This document shows, in pieces, positions 1 through 10,684 of a stretch of DNA of 64,000 nt. Both the position numbers and the translations under genes were made by a program. The stretch comes from Myxococcales bacterium (GTDB lineage Bacteria; Myxococcota_A; Polyangia; Polyangiales; Houyiibacteriaceae): the NCBI GenBank assembly GCA_029863605.1, contig JAOTVB010000015.1, positions 1-64,000 of the forward strand, written 5' to 3'. Position 1 is the stretch's first letter. Every line of letters begins with the position of its first letter. The notes under the pieces were generated by a model. It was not told where the DNA came from. It did no database searches and saw only the letters and a program-made list of their open reading frames with translations.

Positions 1-2
1 AC

Positions 3-3613
<3,611 letters not shown>

Positions 3614-4038
3614 ATTTGCGTCGGACTGAAAGATGCATCTGAACGAGGCCCATCACTGGGAGCACCACCTCTAAACCGACCGTGAGCTGCACGAGCATGT
3701 GCTGCCCCTAGCGCGCGAGTTCATCAGCCGGCTGAGCAAGGAAGACGCCCGCCGTCGTGTGGGCCTGCCGCCCCGACAACGCTGCGGGCCGGTACGAGGC
3801 CGGTCGACCGTACTTCGCGCGACGGAACTTGCCGGACTCTTGTCGCGCTACACCACGCGCAGCACCCCCCACACCCGACGCACCCATTCCGAGAAGTCAT
3901 CGATCGAGTCGAAGTTTGGGACACGTGTCCCAAGTTGATCCGCCAACCCGGGTTCACTAGGGTTTAGGCGGGTCTCGCCATCAACCACGTTCCGGGTAAT
4001 CGCTACCGAATCACGCGAAACACGGCGATGTGAAACAG
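3614..4038. other. Gene-free stretch after the metal-efflux operon
   Basis: No convincing coding sequence was seen on either strand. The open frames here are short and have no recognisable motifs. Two landmarks stand out: the perfect 18-bp palindrome at 3916-3933 and the tRNA/tmRNA-like 3' end that begins at 4039. I looked for a full tmRNA or tRNA upstream of 4039 (a matching 5' acceptor strand, or a tag peptide ending in ALAA) and did not find one. The stretch may be decayed sequence at the border of an integrated element. Confidence 0.5.
3916..3933. repeat. Perfect 18-bp palindrome centred on CACGTG
   Basis: The sequence TTGGGACACGTGTCCCAA equals its own reverse complement over all 18 bases. 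It has no poly-T tract and no gene starts close by, so it is neither an obvious terminator nor an obvious operator. It lies about 105 bases before the 24-bp direct repeat at 4039 and could be a recombinase or regulator binding site. Function unknown. Confidence 0.6.
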
Positions 4039-4062
4039 GTTCGATTCCCACCGCCTCCACCA
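4039..4062 (+). repeat. Direct repeat copy 1: tmRNA/tRNA 3'-end-like attachment site
   Basis: This 24-base sequence starts GTTCGATTCCCACC and ends GCCTCCACCA. It has the form of the T-loop (TTCGATT), the 3' half of the T-stem (CCCAC), a 7-base acceptor strand, a discriminator A and CCA, as at the end of a tmRNA or tRNA gene. The bases 5' of it do not complete a T-stem or a gene, so only the 3' end is present. An identical 24-mer occurs at 15647-15670. Duplicated 3' ends of tmRNA/tRNA genes are the classic scars of tyrosine-recombinase integration. No integrase lies between the copies. Confidence 0.7.
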
Positions 4063-4087
4063 AGAAGCACTGGTCGCAACTCTGCCG

Positions 4088-4360
4088 TCACCCTACCTCA
4101 GCGAGGTCGCGTTCGGCGTGCCAGAGGTCCCAGTCCATTTGCAGACCAAGCCAGAACTGAGGTGAGTTCTTGAACACCCGCGAAAGACGAACCGCGGTTT
4201 CTGCTGTGATTCCCCTCTTGCCTTTGATGATCAAGTTGACGCTTTGGACGCTCAGGCCGAGCTCTTCGGCTAGCGCGCGCTGCGTCATTTCCATCGGCAC
4301 GAGAAACTCTTCGAGCAGCATCTCGCCGGGAGAGGTTGGGGGTCGGTGCTTTGGAATCAT
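4088..4360 (-). CDS. higA: HigA-type antitoxin (Xre family)
   Basis: The 90-residue protein has the HigA hallmark start 'PPTSPGEMLLEEFL' followed by a Cro/C1-type helix-turn-helix ('TQRALAEELGLSVQSVN', about residues 26-42) and 'AETAVRLSRVF..SPQFWL', typical of VapI/HigA antitoxins. These proteins neutralise a HigB mRNA interferase and repress their own operon. The length is normal for the family and no damage is visible. The partner toxin immediately upstream (from 4370) is truncated, so this antitoxin now appears to be an orphan. It begins 26 bases inside the left att-like repeat, as cargo of a mobile element often does. Confidence 0.85.
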   Translation of the reverse strand: MIPKHRPPTSPGEMLLEEFLVPMEMTQRALAEELGLSVQSVNLIIKGKRGITAETAVRLSRVFKNSPQFWLGLQMDWDLWHAERDLAEVG

Positions 4361-4369
4361 CGCTTCTTC

Positions 4370-4495
4370 CTAGTGATAGTCGAGGACCTGGACCTCATGC
4401 GCATCCCCATCTCGGAATGCGAATACGACCCGATACTGGTCGTTGACGCGGATCGAATGAAGTCCCTCGAGGTCCCCGCGCAGCTTTTCTCTGAC
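4370..4495 (-). pseudogene. higB: HigB/RelE-type toxin, 5'-truncated
   Basis: The 37 C-terminal codons read '..LEGLHSIRVNDQYRVVFAF' and end 'EVQVLDYH', the diagnostic C-terminus of HigB mRNA interferases (GxHSIRiNdqyRi.F ... DYH). The normal protein has about 92 residues. Upstream of roughly 4495 the homology stops, and the frame runs on into the antisense strand of a truncated quinone reductase. The N-terminal half of the toxin is therefore missing, and the right-hand limit is approximate. The stop lies 9 bases before the higA start, so the original higBA operon order is kept. The toxin is presumed inactive. Confidence 0.72.
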
Positions 4496-4534
4496 CGCCG
4501 AGGTTCGACCCTTCTTCTTCGGCGGCCCGCCTCG

Positions 4535-5188
4535 AACGTGTTTCCGCTCGACACCGAGTTGCCATGGGACGCCCTCGGCGCACTGCCGGAGATGCTGCAG
4601 ACCTGCCACGGGTCGCTGCACACCGGACTCGGCGTGCAGCCCAATGAGACGCTCCTCATCCGAGGCGGAACATTTTCTATCGGGCTCGCAACGCTCTCCA
4701 TGGCCAAGGCCGCGGGCCTTCGTGTCATCTCCACGTCGAGAAGCGAGGTGAAGATCGAGATGCTGCGCAAGGCCGGTGCGGACGAGGTGGTGATCGATGA
4801 CGGCGAGCTCGCCGCCAAGATTCGCGACGACCACCCTGGCGGGGTCGACCGCGTGCTCGAGCTCATCGGGGCCACGACGCTGCTCGACTCACTGCAGTGC
4901 GTTCGGCCTGGCGGTGTAGTGTGCATGACCGGCATCCTCGGCGGCGAGTGGGAGCTCGCGTCGTTTCGACCGATGGGGCACATCCCCACCGGAGTGCGGC
5001 TGACCTCCTACTCGGGCGGCGCGAGCGACATCTCGAGGGAGGATCTCCGGCGCTACGTATCGTTGGTCGAGCGCGGGGAGCTCACCATCCGCACGGGCCC
5101 CGTATGGAGCTTCGATCAACTCCCACTCGCTCACCAGGCGATGGATGAGAACCGCGCCAACGGCAAGATGGTAGTCGTCGTCGAATAG
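4535..5188 (+). pseudogene. Zn-type quinone oxidoreductase/alcohol dehydrogenase, 5'-truncated
   Basis: From about 4535 the frame matches the C-terminal two thirds of medium-chain NAD(P)H:quinone oxidoreductases: 'LPWDALGALPEMLQTCHGSL', the Rossmann segment 'LLIRGGTFSIGLATLSMAKA', 'GADEVVID', and the family ending 'PLAHQAMDENRANGKMVVVV'. A complete protein would have about 100 further N-terminal residues (the GroES-like domain). The frame upstream of 4535 has no family similarity and is antisense to the higB fragment. Both genes are cut at the same place (about 4496-4534), which indicates a rearrangement or deletion junction. The remaining NADP-binding half is open and undamaged. Confidence 0.75.
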
Positions 5189-5486
5189 CGCGGGGGTGGC
5201 AACTGCCGGGCTCAACGATGTGGCACGCGCTGCGGCTGCAAGGCTCGAGTCGTTGGATGCGGCGGTCGCGGCGCTCGATTCGGGCGAGCCCCTGGGGGTT
5301 TTCGCGCAGGCTTGGCGAGCGTCTCCAGTCGAGGGTGACCTAGATTACCGATCGTACGGAAATTCTGGCGATACCCTCGGTACGCCCCATCCTGTCAGCG
5401 AACAGTGCAGGCTGCATGTGGGGGGCTGTGGCGAGCGACGCTTCGGGAACTCTGGGCCTCCCCCTGCGCTGACGAAAGGACGGCAC

Positions 5487-5774
5487 ATGGGTAAGGCTTG
5501 GCAACTCCTTCTGATGGCGGCATTCTTCGGAGCCGTACTTTGGCTTGGTCCGGACCACGCTTCGGCGGCGACATCGAAATGTCATTTCTCGAAGAAAGAG
5601 AAGATCGCCATGGTCTCGTGGGTTATGCTCGTGCCAGGGGCGGTCATTACGGGCTTGAGCTGTAAGCGCAACCTCTTTCAGCAGGTCGGCAAGCGTGATA
5701 CTGCGCTTCCGGCCAAGAACCGAAGTCGCACCGAGGTACGGACCCTCGATCGACGGGGACGAGGTGGCTTGTAG
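5487..5774 (+). CDS. Small secreted or membrane protein, unknown
   Basis: The frame opens at 5196, but the ATG at 5487 is preferred because GAAAGGA lies just upstream and the product then starts with a clear export signal: a short positive start (MGK), a hydrophobic core 'LLLMAAFFGAVLWLG' and a possible cleavage after 'ASA'. The 95-residue protein has a second hydrophobic stretch 'MVSWVMLVPGAVITGL' and a basic C-terminal tail. No family is recognised. It sits alone between two pseudogenes, so whether it is expressed is uncertain. Confidence 0.45.
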   Translation: MGKAWQLLLMAAFFGAVLWLGPDHASAATSKCHFSKKEKIAMVSWVMLVPGAVITGLSCKRNLFQQVGKRDTALPAKNRSRTEVRTLDRRGRGGL

Positions 5775-5863
5775 AGCCGGCTCTCACGCCGTCCATCAGG
5801 GGTCTTCTTAGGCCGTCCAAACCGGGTGAAGCGACTTTGTGCTCAGCGGAGAGGTCTCCGGCG

Positions 5864-6104
5864 TCATAGTGCGTCGACGAAGGCCGAGACTGCCGCATCG
5901 TATGCCGCCTTTGGCGTGAGGTCCTCGTTGAACAGCGTGGGCAAGCGCGGGGCGCTGGTACCAAAGAATGGCATCGACGTCGAGCCAGGTGATGCCGTCG
6001 TGAACGTTCCAGTTCGTCGCGCCGGCACATCGCTCGCCGAAAGTCGTCGGTGCACGCGGTCGCTTCGCCGACGATCGGCACGCATCCGTGAGCTTCGTTG
6101 TCAC
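5864..6104 (-). pseudogene. GH10 xylanase-like C-terminal remnant with frameshift
   Basis: Two adjoining minus-strand frames together resemble the last part of glycoside hydrolase family 10 endoxylanases. One frame gives 'TNWNVHDGITWLDVDA' (the W-x-V-x-D-x-x-S/T-W-L segment). After a shift, the next gives 'PFFGTSAPRLPTLFNEDLTP' and then 'KAAYDAAVSAFVDAL' (the family's 'P.LFd..y.PKpAYdavv.aL' ending). The catalytic barrel, normally about 250 residues upstream, is absent. I read it as a decayed fragment; the family call rests on these short motifs only. Confidence 0.5.
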
Positions 6105-6110
6105 GGTGCC

Positions 6111-7013
6111 TTAGCGCGAGGTTCTACCGCCCACCACGCCTAGCGCCGACTCCGGTAGGACGCAGCGGAACGCGGCCCGCTCCGCCTTGAGCTCGGCCGG
6201 AGCTTGCGTCGCATCGACAGGGGCGGGCCCGCAAGTAAGCTCGAACGCCTCGGGCCGGAGCGCGGGCATGATGCGTACCATGCACGTGCCACCCACGCAC
6301 CGAGCGCCCAGCTGGATTGCACTCTCGATCCAAGCGGGGGCGAATGACGCTCGGCACGATTGGAGCACGCTGTCCTTGCCCCTCTGACGGGTCAAGACAG
6401 GAGGAAAAATGACGAGGTGACAGCCTTCATCGGGGTGCGAGGGATTGGTGCAATCGCCAACCTGCGTCCATTCGGGCAGCTCCCCGACCCAAGGCTCAGG
6501 CTCGCCCGGCTCCTGCATGCTCACGAGCGTCGCGACCGCTGCGGAGTAACGTGCAAGCTCGCGTTCCGCGCGCGTTGGGAGGCGCCCCCCAAAGCGCATC
6601 CCGCAGACCCCGTAGGCCGTCTCGCCGTCGATGACGGCGACGGCGCGCGGCTGGAGCACGTCTTTCGCTCTCGATCGCGCGGAGAGGATCGATGTCGTCA
6701 CGGGGCAATCGATTGTCCCACGGCTTCCAAGCGAACACGGGAGCGGCGCAGCGCTCATCCAGAACGGCGCGACTTCGGCGGGGCTCTCTTCGAGGAGGCC
6801 TTTGGGAGCGCTCGGTGGCGTGCAGATCTCGGCGAAAGCGACGCCGAGCTTCTCGCCGGTTCTCCACGCACAACCGGCCCGCGGCTCATCGCCGCTGGCC
6901 CTCGCGGTACCGATGACCATCAGCAGAAGCCCCGCGAGCATTTCGCGCCCACCAAACCTCACGCGCGGAAGCATACCCCTTTCTCGAAAGCCGCTCCATC
7001 GTCGAACTTCCAC
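6111..7013 (-). CDS. Secreted protein with a degenerate formylglycine-generating-enzyme-like segment
   Basis: The 300-residue frame begins with alternatives; the Met at residue 14 or 25 gives a good signal peptide ('MLAGLLLMVIGTARASG'), so the mature protein is exported. The middle contains 'GMRFGGRLPTRAERELARYS', which resembles the 'GkRLPTEAEWEyAA' signature of FGE/SUMF-type domains, and there are about ten cysteines that may form disulfides. Proteins of this style are common in myxobacteria and are often non-catalytic. The copper-binding Cys pair of true FGE cannot be confirmed. It stands alone, with no neighbour on the same strand. Function unknown. Confidence 0.55.
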   Translation of the reverse strand: MEVRRWSGFRERGMLPRVRFGGREMLAGLLLMVIGTARASGDEPRAGCAWRTGEKLGVAFAEICTPPSAPKGLLEESPAEVAPFWMSAAPLPCSLGSRGTIDCPVTTSILSARSRAKDVLQPRAVAVIDGETAYGVCGMRFGGRLPTRAERELARYSAAVATLVSMQEPGEPEPWVGELPEWTQVGDCTNPSHPDEGCHLVIFPPVLTRQRGKDSVLQSCRASFAPAWIESAIQLGARCVGGTCMVRIMPALRPEAFELTCGPAPVDATQAPAELKAERAAFRCVLPESALGVVGGRTSR

Positions 7014-7353
7014 GTGTCCTATTTCAAGCGGAGTTCACCACCCGCATGAAGCCAACCCGGCGACTCTCCTTGCAAGGTCCGTGAAATGAGAACGCACACC
7101 CGCTGCGCCGGCTTCCCGACGCGGGCGGCGAGAAACCTCTGTTTCGACCCGCTCGGTTCACCCTGCGACGCTCTTTAGCCCATCTGGCTCATCGCAAACG
7201 ATCTGTCCATGTGCGACGGTGCTAGAAGACTTCTAGATGCGGGCGGTCACGGCCTGTCGTAAAATCCCGTGACTTGACTTCGTGGTGATTGCCCGCGTCG
7301 GCCTGTGAAAGGCCAAGCAAGATCGGTCAATTGAAGCGCTCAGGAGGCGGACC
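7014..7353. other. Intergenic stretch with a 15-bp palindrome
   Basis: No gene is supported in these 340 bases. The notable element is CTAGAAGACTTCTAG at 7222-7236, a palindrome around a central A, about 115 bases before the damaged lipoprotein gene; it could be an operator. No tRNA or terminator was recognised. Confidence 0.45.
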
Positions 7354-7828
7354 ATGTGGCGGAAGGCAACCCCAATCTTGGTGATCACCCTTGCGCTGGC
7401 GGGGGTGTGACGACGGCTTGAGCTCCGATGGATCCGATCGAAAGGTCGCCTCTGCGCCATTCTCTTTCGAAGAAGCGGTCGCGGTCCAAACGCGTCTGGT
7501 GGTGGAGGCCATCAACGGCCCGATCACCATCACCGGCGTTGCGGGAGCCGACGTAGTCACGGTGGAGGGAACACGTGAGGCTCGGGCCGAGACGGAAGCC
7601 GAAGCCCAGCAGGGGGTGACGGAGCTTCAGGTTGAGGTCGAGGCGTTGGCGGAGGAGATCATCGTCGAAACCCTCCAACCTGAAGAGCCCGATCCCCGCG
7701 ACTTCGTCGTCAATTACGAGATCAGCCTCCCCCCGAATCTTGCGGTGGTTGAGGTGAGCATGCGCACGCTACCCGGGATCGTGGCAGAGTATCGCCGCGT
7801 CGGGGATCGTCTCCGGAAGCGATATCCG
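7354..7828 (+). pseudogene. DUF4097-like lipoprotein, frameshifted in the lipobox and 3'-truncated
   Basis: Translation from ATG 7354 gives a signal peptide 'MWRKATPILVITLALAGV' and then a stop. Removing one G from the G-run at about 7401-7405 restores 'LALAGC', a perfect lipobox, followed by the long frame that continues 'DDGLSSDGSD'. That frame resembles adhesin-like DUF4097 proteins ('VVEAINGPITITGVAGADVV', 'VNYEISLPPNLAVVEV'). After about 7760 the similarity fades, and the frame runs antisense into the crotonase gene. The gene therefore carries a one-base insertion at the signal peptide and has lost its C-terminal half. A sequencing error could explain the frameshift but not the truncation. 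Confidence 0.6.
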
Positions 7829-8560
7829 TCAGCGGCTCACTTTCATCCCGCGGCCGACGGTGTCGACGAAGACTTGGAACGAGCCGAGCTCGGATTCGAT
7901 TGCATGCCGCAAGGCGGTGAGCGCTCTTTCCCGGACGAGGAGCTTGGACTCAGCATGGGCCTTCGCATTGAGTTGGCTGAGTGCCTGCGCGAGGTTCGTG
8001 GCTTCCGTGAGGACTTCTGAAGGGGGGACGACGCGATCGAAGAAGCCAGCCTCGACGGCCTCTTTCGGCGAGTAAGGCGCAGCGAGTATGAGCGCACGGT
8101 TGAAGTGCGATGGGGAGAGCCGGTGTCGAGTGATCTCGATTGCAAACCTCGGCAGCGTCACTCCGATGGCGACCTCATTGCATACGATCTTGAATGGGCC
8201 CTCGGCGCCAATGCGCGCGTCCCCGCTAATCGCCAAGAACACTCCCATCGCGACCGCATGGCCGCCGGCAGCCGTCACGATCGGCCTTGGAAACGACATG
8301 ACACGCTCGGCCAACTCGGCACCGCCCTTGAGCATTTGATAAAGCGCCTCACCGCCGTGCTTGAAAGTTGCGAGATCGAATCCAGCCGAGAATATCCCCT
8401 CGCGCCCGGTAATCACGAGAGCCACGCCGTCTGCTTGCGCCTGGTTCAGCGCGCGATTCAGCTCCAACAGCATCGCCAGCGACATGCAGTTCACCTTCCC
8501 ATCGTCCATCGTGATGGTGCCGACAGCGCCTGAGCGTTCGTAACGGACAATCTCGGTCAT
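7829..8560 (-). CDS. Enoyl-CoA hydratase/isomerase (crotonase) family protein
   Basis: The 243-residue protein has the crotonase fold from its first strand ('VGTITMDDGKVNCMSLAML') through the two oxyanion-hole segments 'FSAGFDLATF' and 'AAGGHAVAMGVFLAISGDAR', and 'NEVAIGVTLPRFAIEI' carries the position of a catalytic acid. The family hydrates, isomerises or hydrolyses acyl-CoAs; the substrate cannot be predicted. It starts 5 bases after the flavin-protein gene stops, as the last gene of a probable three-gene operon (9851 to 7829) opposed by a TetR regulator. Its 3' end abuts the truncated lipoprotein gene. Confidence 0.85.
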   Translation of the reverse strand: MTEIVRYERSGAVGTITMDDGKVNCMSLAMLLELNRALNQAQADGVALVITGREGIFSAGFDLATFKHGGEALYQMLKGGAELAERVMSFPRPIVTAAGGHAVAMGVFLAISGDARIGAEGPFKIVCNEVAIGVTLPRFAIEITRHRLSPSHFNRALILAAPYSPKEAVEAGFFDRVVPPSEVLTEATNLAQALSQLNAKAHAESKLLVRERALTALRHAIESELGSFQVFVDTVGRGMKVSR

Positions 8561-8565
8561 GTTGC

Positions 8566-9108
8566 TTACCTCCGTCGGAGCCTTGCGATACTCGGTTCTG
8601 CCACGAGGTTCGCCCAGTGGCCGCGGGTCATCTCCCCCAACTTGATAGGCTCGGCGGACACCACTTCGAAGTCGCGAGCCATCCCCGGGTCACGCCAAAG
8701 CAAATCGTAGCCGCGAAGCCTCTTGAACACGCGAACACGCTTGCGAAATCGCGCTATTTCGTTGGCAGTAGGCCGCCGCGGAGCACCAACGACCTTGGCG
8801 TTCAGCCGAAGGCCTGGGGGTGTGGCGAACCGTCCGGCAAACAGTGAGCGAAACCAGAACGAGCGGCCGCTATTCACACCCAGGATGGCGATGGAATCGC
8901 AATACTCGACACGTTGCGGTAGACCAGTGGTAAAGCGCTGCAAGAAAACGCCGCGTCCAGGTGTGGTCAACATCACCGAGCCGATCGGGGTGACACGCGG
9001 TGTGCCCGACTTATCGATCGAGGCGACCGCATAGTGCATGCTGGTCGAAAACGCGGCTGCGAAGACATGGCGAATTTGGGGCCATTGTTCGATTGGGTCT
9101 ATATGCAT
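8566..9108 (-). CDS. Pyridoxamine 5'-phosphate oxidase-fold flavin protein
   Basis: ATG 9108 is chosen because AGGAGG stands 7 bases upstream; a longer frame reaches 9165 without a ribosome site. The 180-residue product shows a split-barrel flavin-binding pattern: 'YAVASIDKSGTPRVTPIGSV', 'GVFLQRFTTGLPQRVEYCDS' and 'AILGVNSG.SFWFRSLFAGRF'. Such proteins bind FMN, F420 or heme and act as reductases or oxidases on small molecules. It lies between the SRPBCC and crotonase genes on the same strand, which suggests a shared small catabolic or detoxification role under TetR control. The exact reaction is unknown. Confidence 0.72.
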   Translation of the reverse strand: MHIDPIEQWPQIRHVFAAAFSTSMHYAVASIDKSGTPRVTPIGSVMLTTPGRGVFLQRFTTGLPQRVEYCDSIAILGVNSGRSFWFRSLFAGRFATPPGLRLNAKVVGAPRRPTANEIARFRKRVRVFKRLRGYDLLWRDPGMARDFEVVSAEPIKLGEMTRGHWANLVAEPSIARLRRR

Positions 9109-9230
9109 CGAGCAGCCTCCTCTACGACAGAGCGTGCAGCGACCGCGACTGAATCGGCGACCCACGTTCGTGGCACCAGATCACAACGAACCGAGCCAGC
9201 GTGCCGGCGTCGTTTGATCGCGCTACCACC

Positions 9231-9851
9231 TTACCTCTTGCGTTGTGTGTCATGAGCTTCACCTTTCCTTGGGTCAGCGGCCGGACTCGCCACGGCGAGC
9301 TGGCTCGGCAATGCCTCGCCGGTCTCGCAATAGTGGCGCAGCGCGTTCCACGTGACGTAGAGAAAGGCCTGCATCTTTGTAGCGAGCAGATCGAGCTGTG
9401 ACCTCGATAGCGTGCGATCGAGCAGAAGAAGGGTGTCGGTGCAGTCGCACGCGGTCGCGTCATCGTCGAGTCGTTCCAGTTGGAAGGAGCGGTTGAGCAC
9501 GCCAATGTCTCCGAACAGCAGCAGGAACTCGAGCGCAAACCGATCCGGGTCGTGCACAGTCGTCACCCAAGTCGTCGGGCCGGACTCGCCAAAGAACAGC
9601 GGCTTGGACAACCGCTCGCGGAACACGCAGTTCTTCTCGTTGACGCCGCTGCGGCTGTGAACCAGCTCATACACGTTGCAGTCCCAGCCGTCGATCCACT
9701 CTTCCTCGCGCACCGGGCAACAGAGGTCGAAAATCTGCTCGCGGGGTGCGCGGATGACCGCCCGGCCGGTGACCTCGATCCGGTTTCGGGCGGTGTCGTC
9801 GAGGTGAACCGTGATGTCCAATGCTTGTGGGGTGGTCCTGCCATTCATCAT
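9231..9851 (-). CDS. SRPBCC-family (START/polyketide cyclase-like) protein
   Basis: The 206-residue product begins with a helix-grip start 'IEVTGRAVIRAPREQIFDLC' and shows the pattern 'CCPVREEEWIDGWDCNVYEL'. SRPBCC proteins bind hydrophobic ligands in a deep pocket. A close paralogue lies at 28489-29121 and shares the CCPV-E--W--GW-C core and the C-terminal 'W/LRHYCE.GE' region. The gene is divergent from the TetR regulator at 9907, with about 55 bases between them that carry an inverted-repeat operator. It is probably the first gene of the operon that continues to the crotonase. Confidence 0.78.
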   Translation of the reverse strand: MMNGRTTPQALDITVHLDDTARNRIEVTGRAVIRAPREQIFDLCCPVREEEWIDGWDCNVYELVHSRSGVNEKNCVFRERLSKPLFFGESGPTTWVTTVHDPDRFALEFLLLFGDIGVLNRSFQLERLDDDATACDCTDTLLLLDRTLSRSQLDLLATKMQAFLYVTWNALRHYCETGEALPSQLAVASPAADPRKGEAHDTQRKR

Positions 9852-9852
9852 G

Positions 9853-9876
9853 GCTCATAATGTGAGCACTTGCTCA
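9853..9876. promoter_or_regulatory. Inverted-repeat operator between SRPBCC and tetR genes
   Basis: Three half-sites lie in a row in the 55-base divergent gap: GCTCA (9853-9857), TGAGC (9863-9867) and GCTCA (9872-9876). They form two overlapping inverted repeats with 5- and 4-base spacers. Placement at the start of the SRPBCC gene and just before the TetR gene is what is expected for an autoregulating TetR repressor. Binding is inferred. Confidence 0.6.
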
Positions 9877-9906
9877 TATTCTGTCGACTCGCATTTTCTC
9901 AGGCTG

Positions 9907-10527
9907 ATGATGGCGCGTAGAGTGCGCACAACCCCACGCAAAAACCCCAAACAGGACCGATCGCGCGCGACCGTCGATGCGATCCTGGAGGCGACTGCTC
10001 GCGTTCTGGCCGAGGTTGGCTACGAGCGTGCCAGCACCAATCGCATCGCACGCGTGGCTGGCGTGAGCATCGGCTCGCTCTACCAGTACTTCCCGGGCAA
10101 GGAGGCGTTGGTCGCGGCGCTGGTCGAGCGCCACGTTGACCGCGTCACCACACTCCTGGATCACGCGTTCGATCGCATCGAGGAGCTTCCGCCACGCCAT
10201 GCCGCCCGCGCGCTGGTGACTGCAGTACTCTCGGTCCAGGTGATCGATGCGGATCTCCACCGCCTGCTCGTCGAGCAGATTCCGCGCGTCGGGCGCCTCC
10301 AGCGCGTTACGCATATCGAACGCCGGTTTGTAGAGCGCACCCGCGGCTACCTGCAATCCCATCGCCGCGAATCGACGATTCGCAATCCTGACGTCGCCGC
10401 GCAGTTGATCATCTACGCGCTCCACGGCATCCTGTTCGGGCTCGCGCGCGCCGACCCAGCGCAACTGGGAGATAATGCGGTCAGCGACGAGATGGTCGCA
10501 CTGGTGACCCGCTACATCGCCGGCTAA
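9907..10527 (+). CDS. TetR/AcrR-family transcriptional regulator
   Basis: The start is taken at ATG 9907 (ATG 9910 is also possible); the frame is open further upstream, but that would run through the operator. The 206-residue protein has a textbook TetR DNA-binding domain: 'AILEATARVLAEVGYERAST' then 'NRIARVAGVSIGSLYQYFPG' with the recognition helix 'SIGSLYQYF'. The C-terminal ligand domain is unclassified. It is divergent from the SRPBCC operon and very likely represses it and itself through the repeats at 9853-9876. The inducer is unknown, perhaps a substrate of the SRPBCC, flavin-protein or crotonase products. Confidence 0.9.
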   Translation: MMARRVRTTPRKNPKQDRSRATVDAILEATARVLAEVGYERASTNRIARVAGVSIGSLYQYFPGKEALVAALVERHVDRVTTLLDHAFDRIEELPPRHAARALVTAVLSVQVIDADLHRLLVEQIPRVGRLQRVTHIERRFVERTRGYLQSHRRESTIRNPDVAAQLIIYALHGILFGLARADPAQLGDNAVSDEMVALVTRYIAG

Positions 10528-10684
10528 GCCTCAAGGCAACTGCGAGGCATTGTAACGCAGCATGCAGTGTTAGTGTCGACAGGGTCGTGCTCAGAACAAA
10601 CGCCGTCTTTGCGCGGTTCGCCGCCCGAGATAACATCTAGTACCGGACAGTTGCGCTTCCGAAACGGTACCCAAAGGTGAAGAG

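Noticed and set aside
3614..4062. Complete tmRNA or tRNA gene ending at the 24-bp repeat
   Set aside because: No 5' acceptor strand pairing with the 3' end, no completed T-stem and no tag-peptide reading frame could be found upstream; only the last 24 bases fit.
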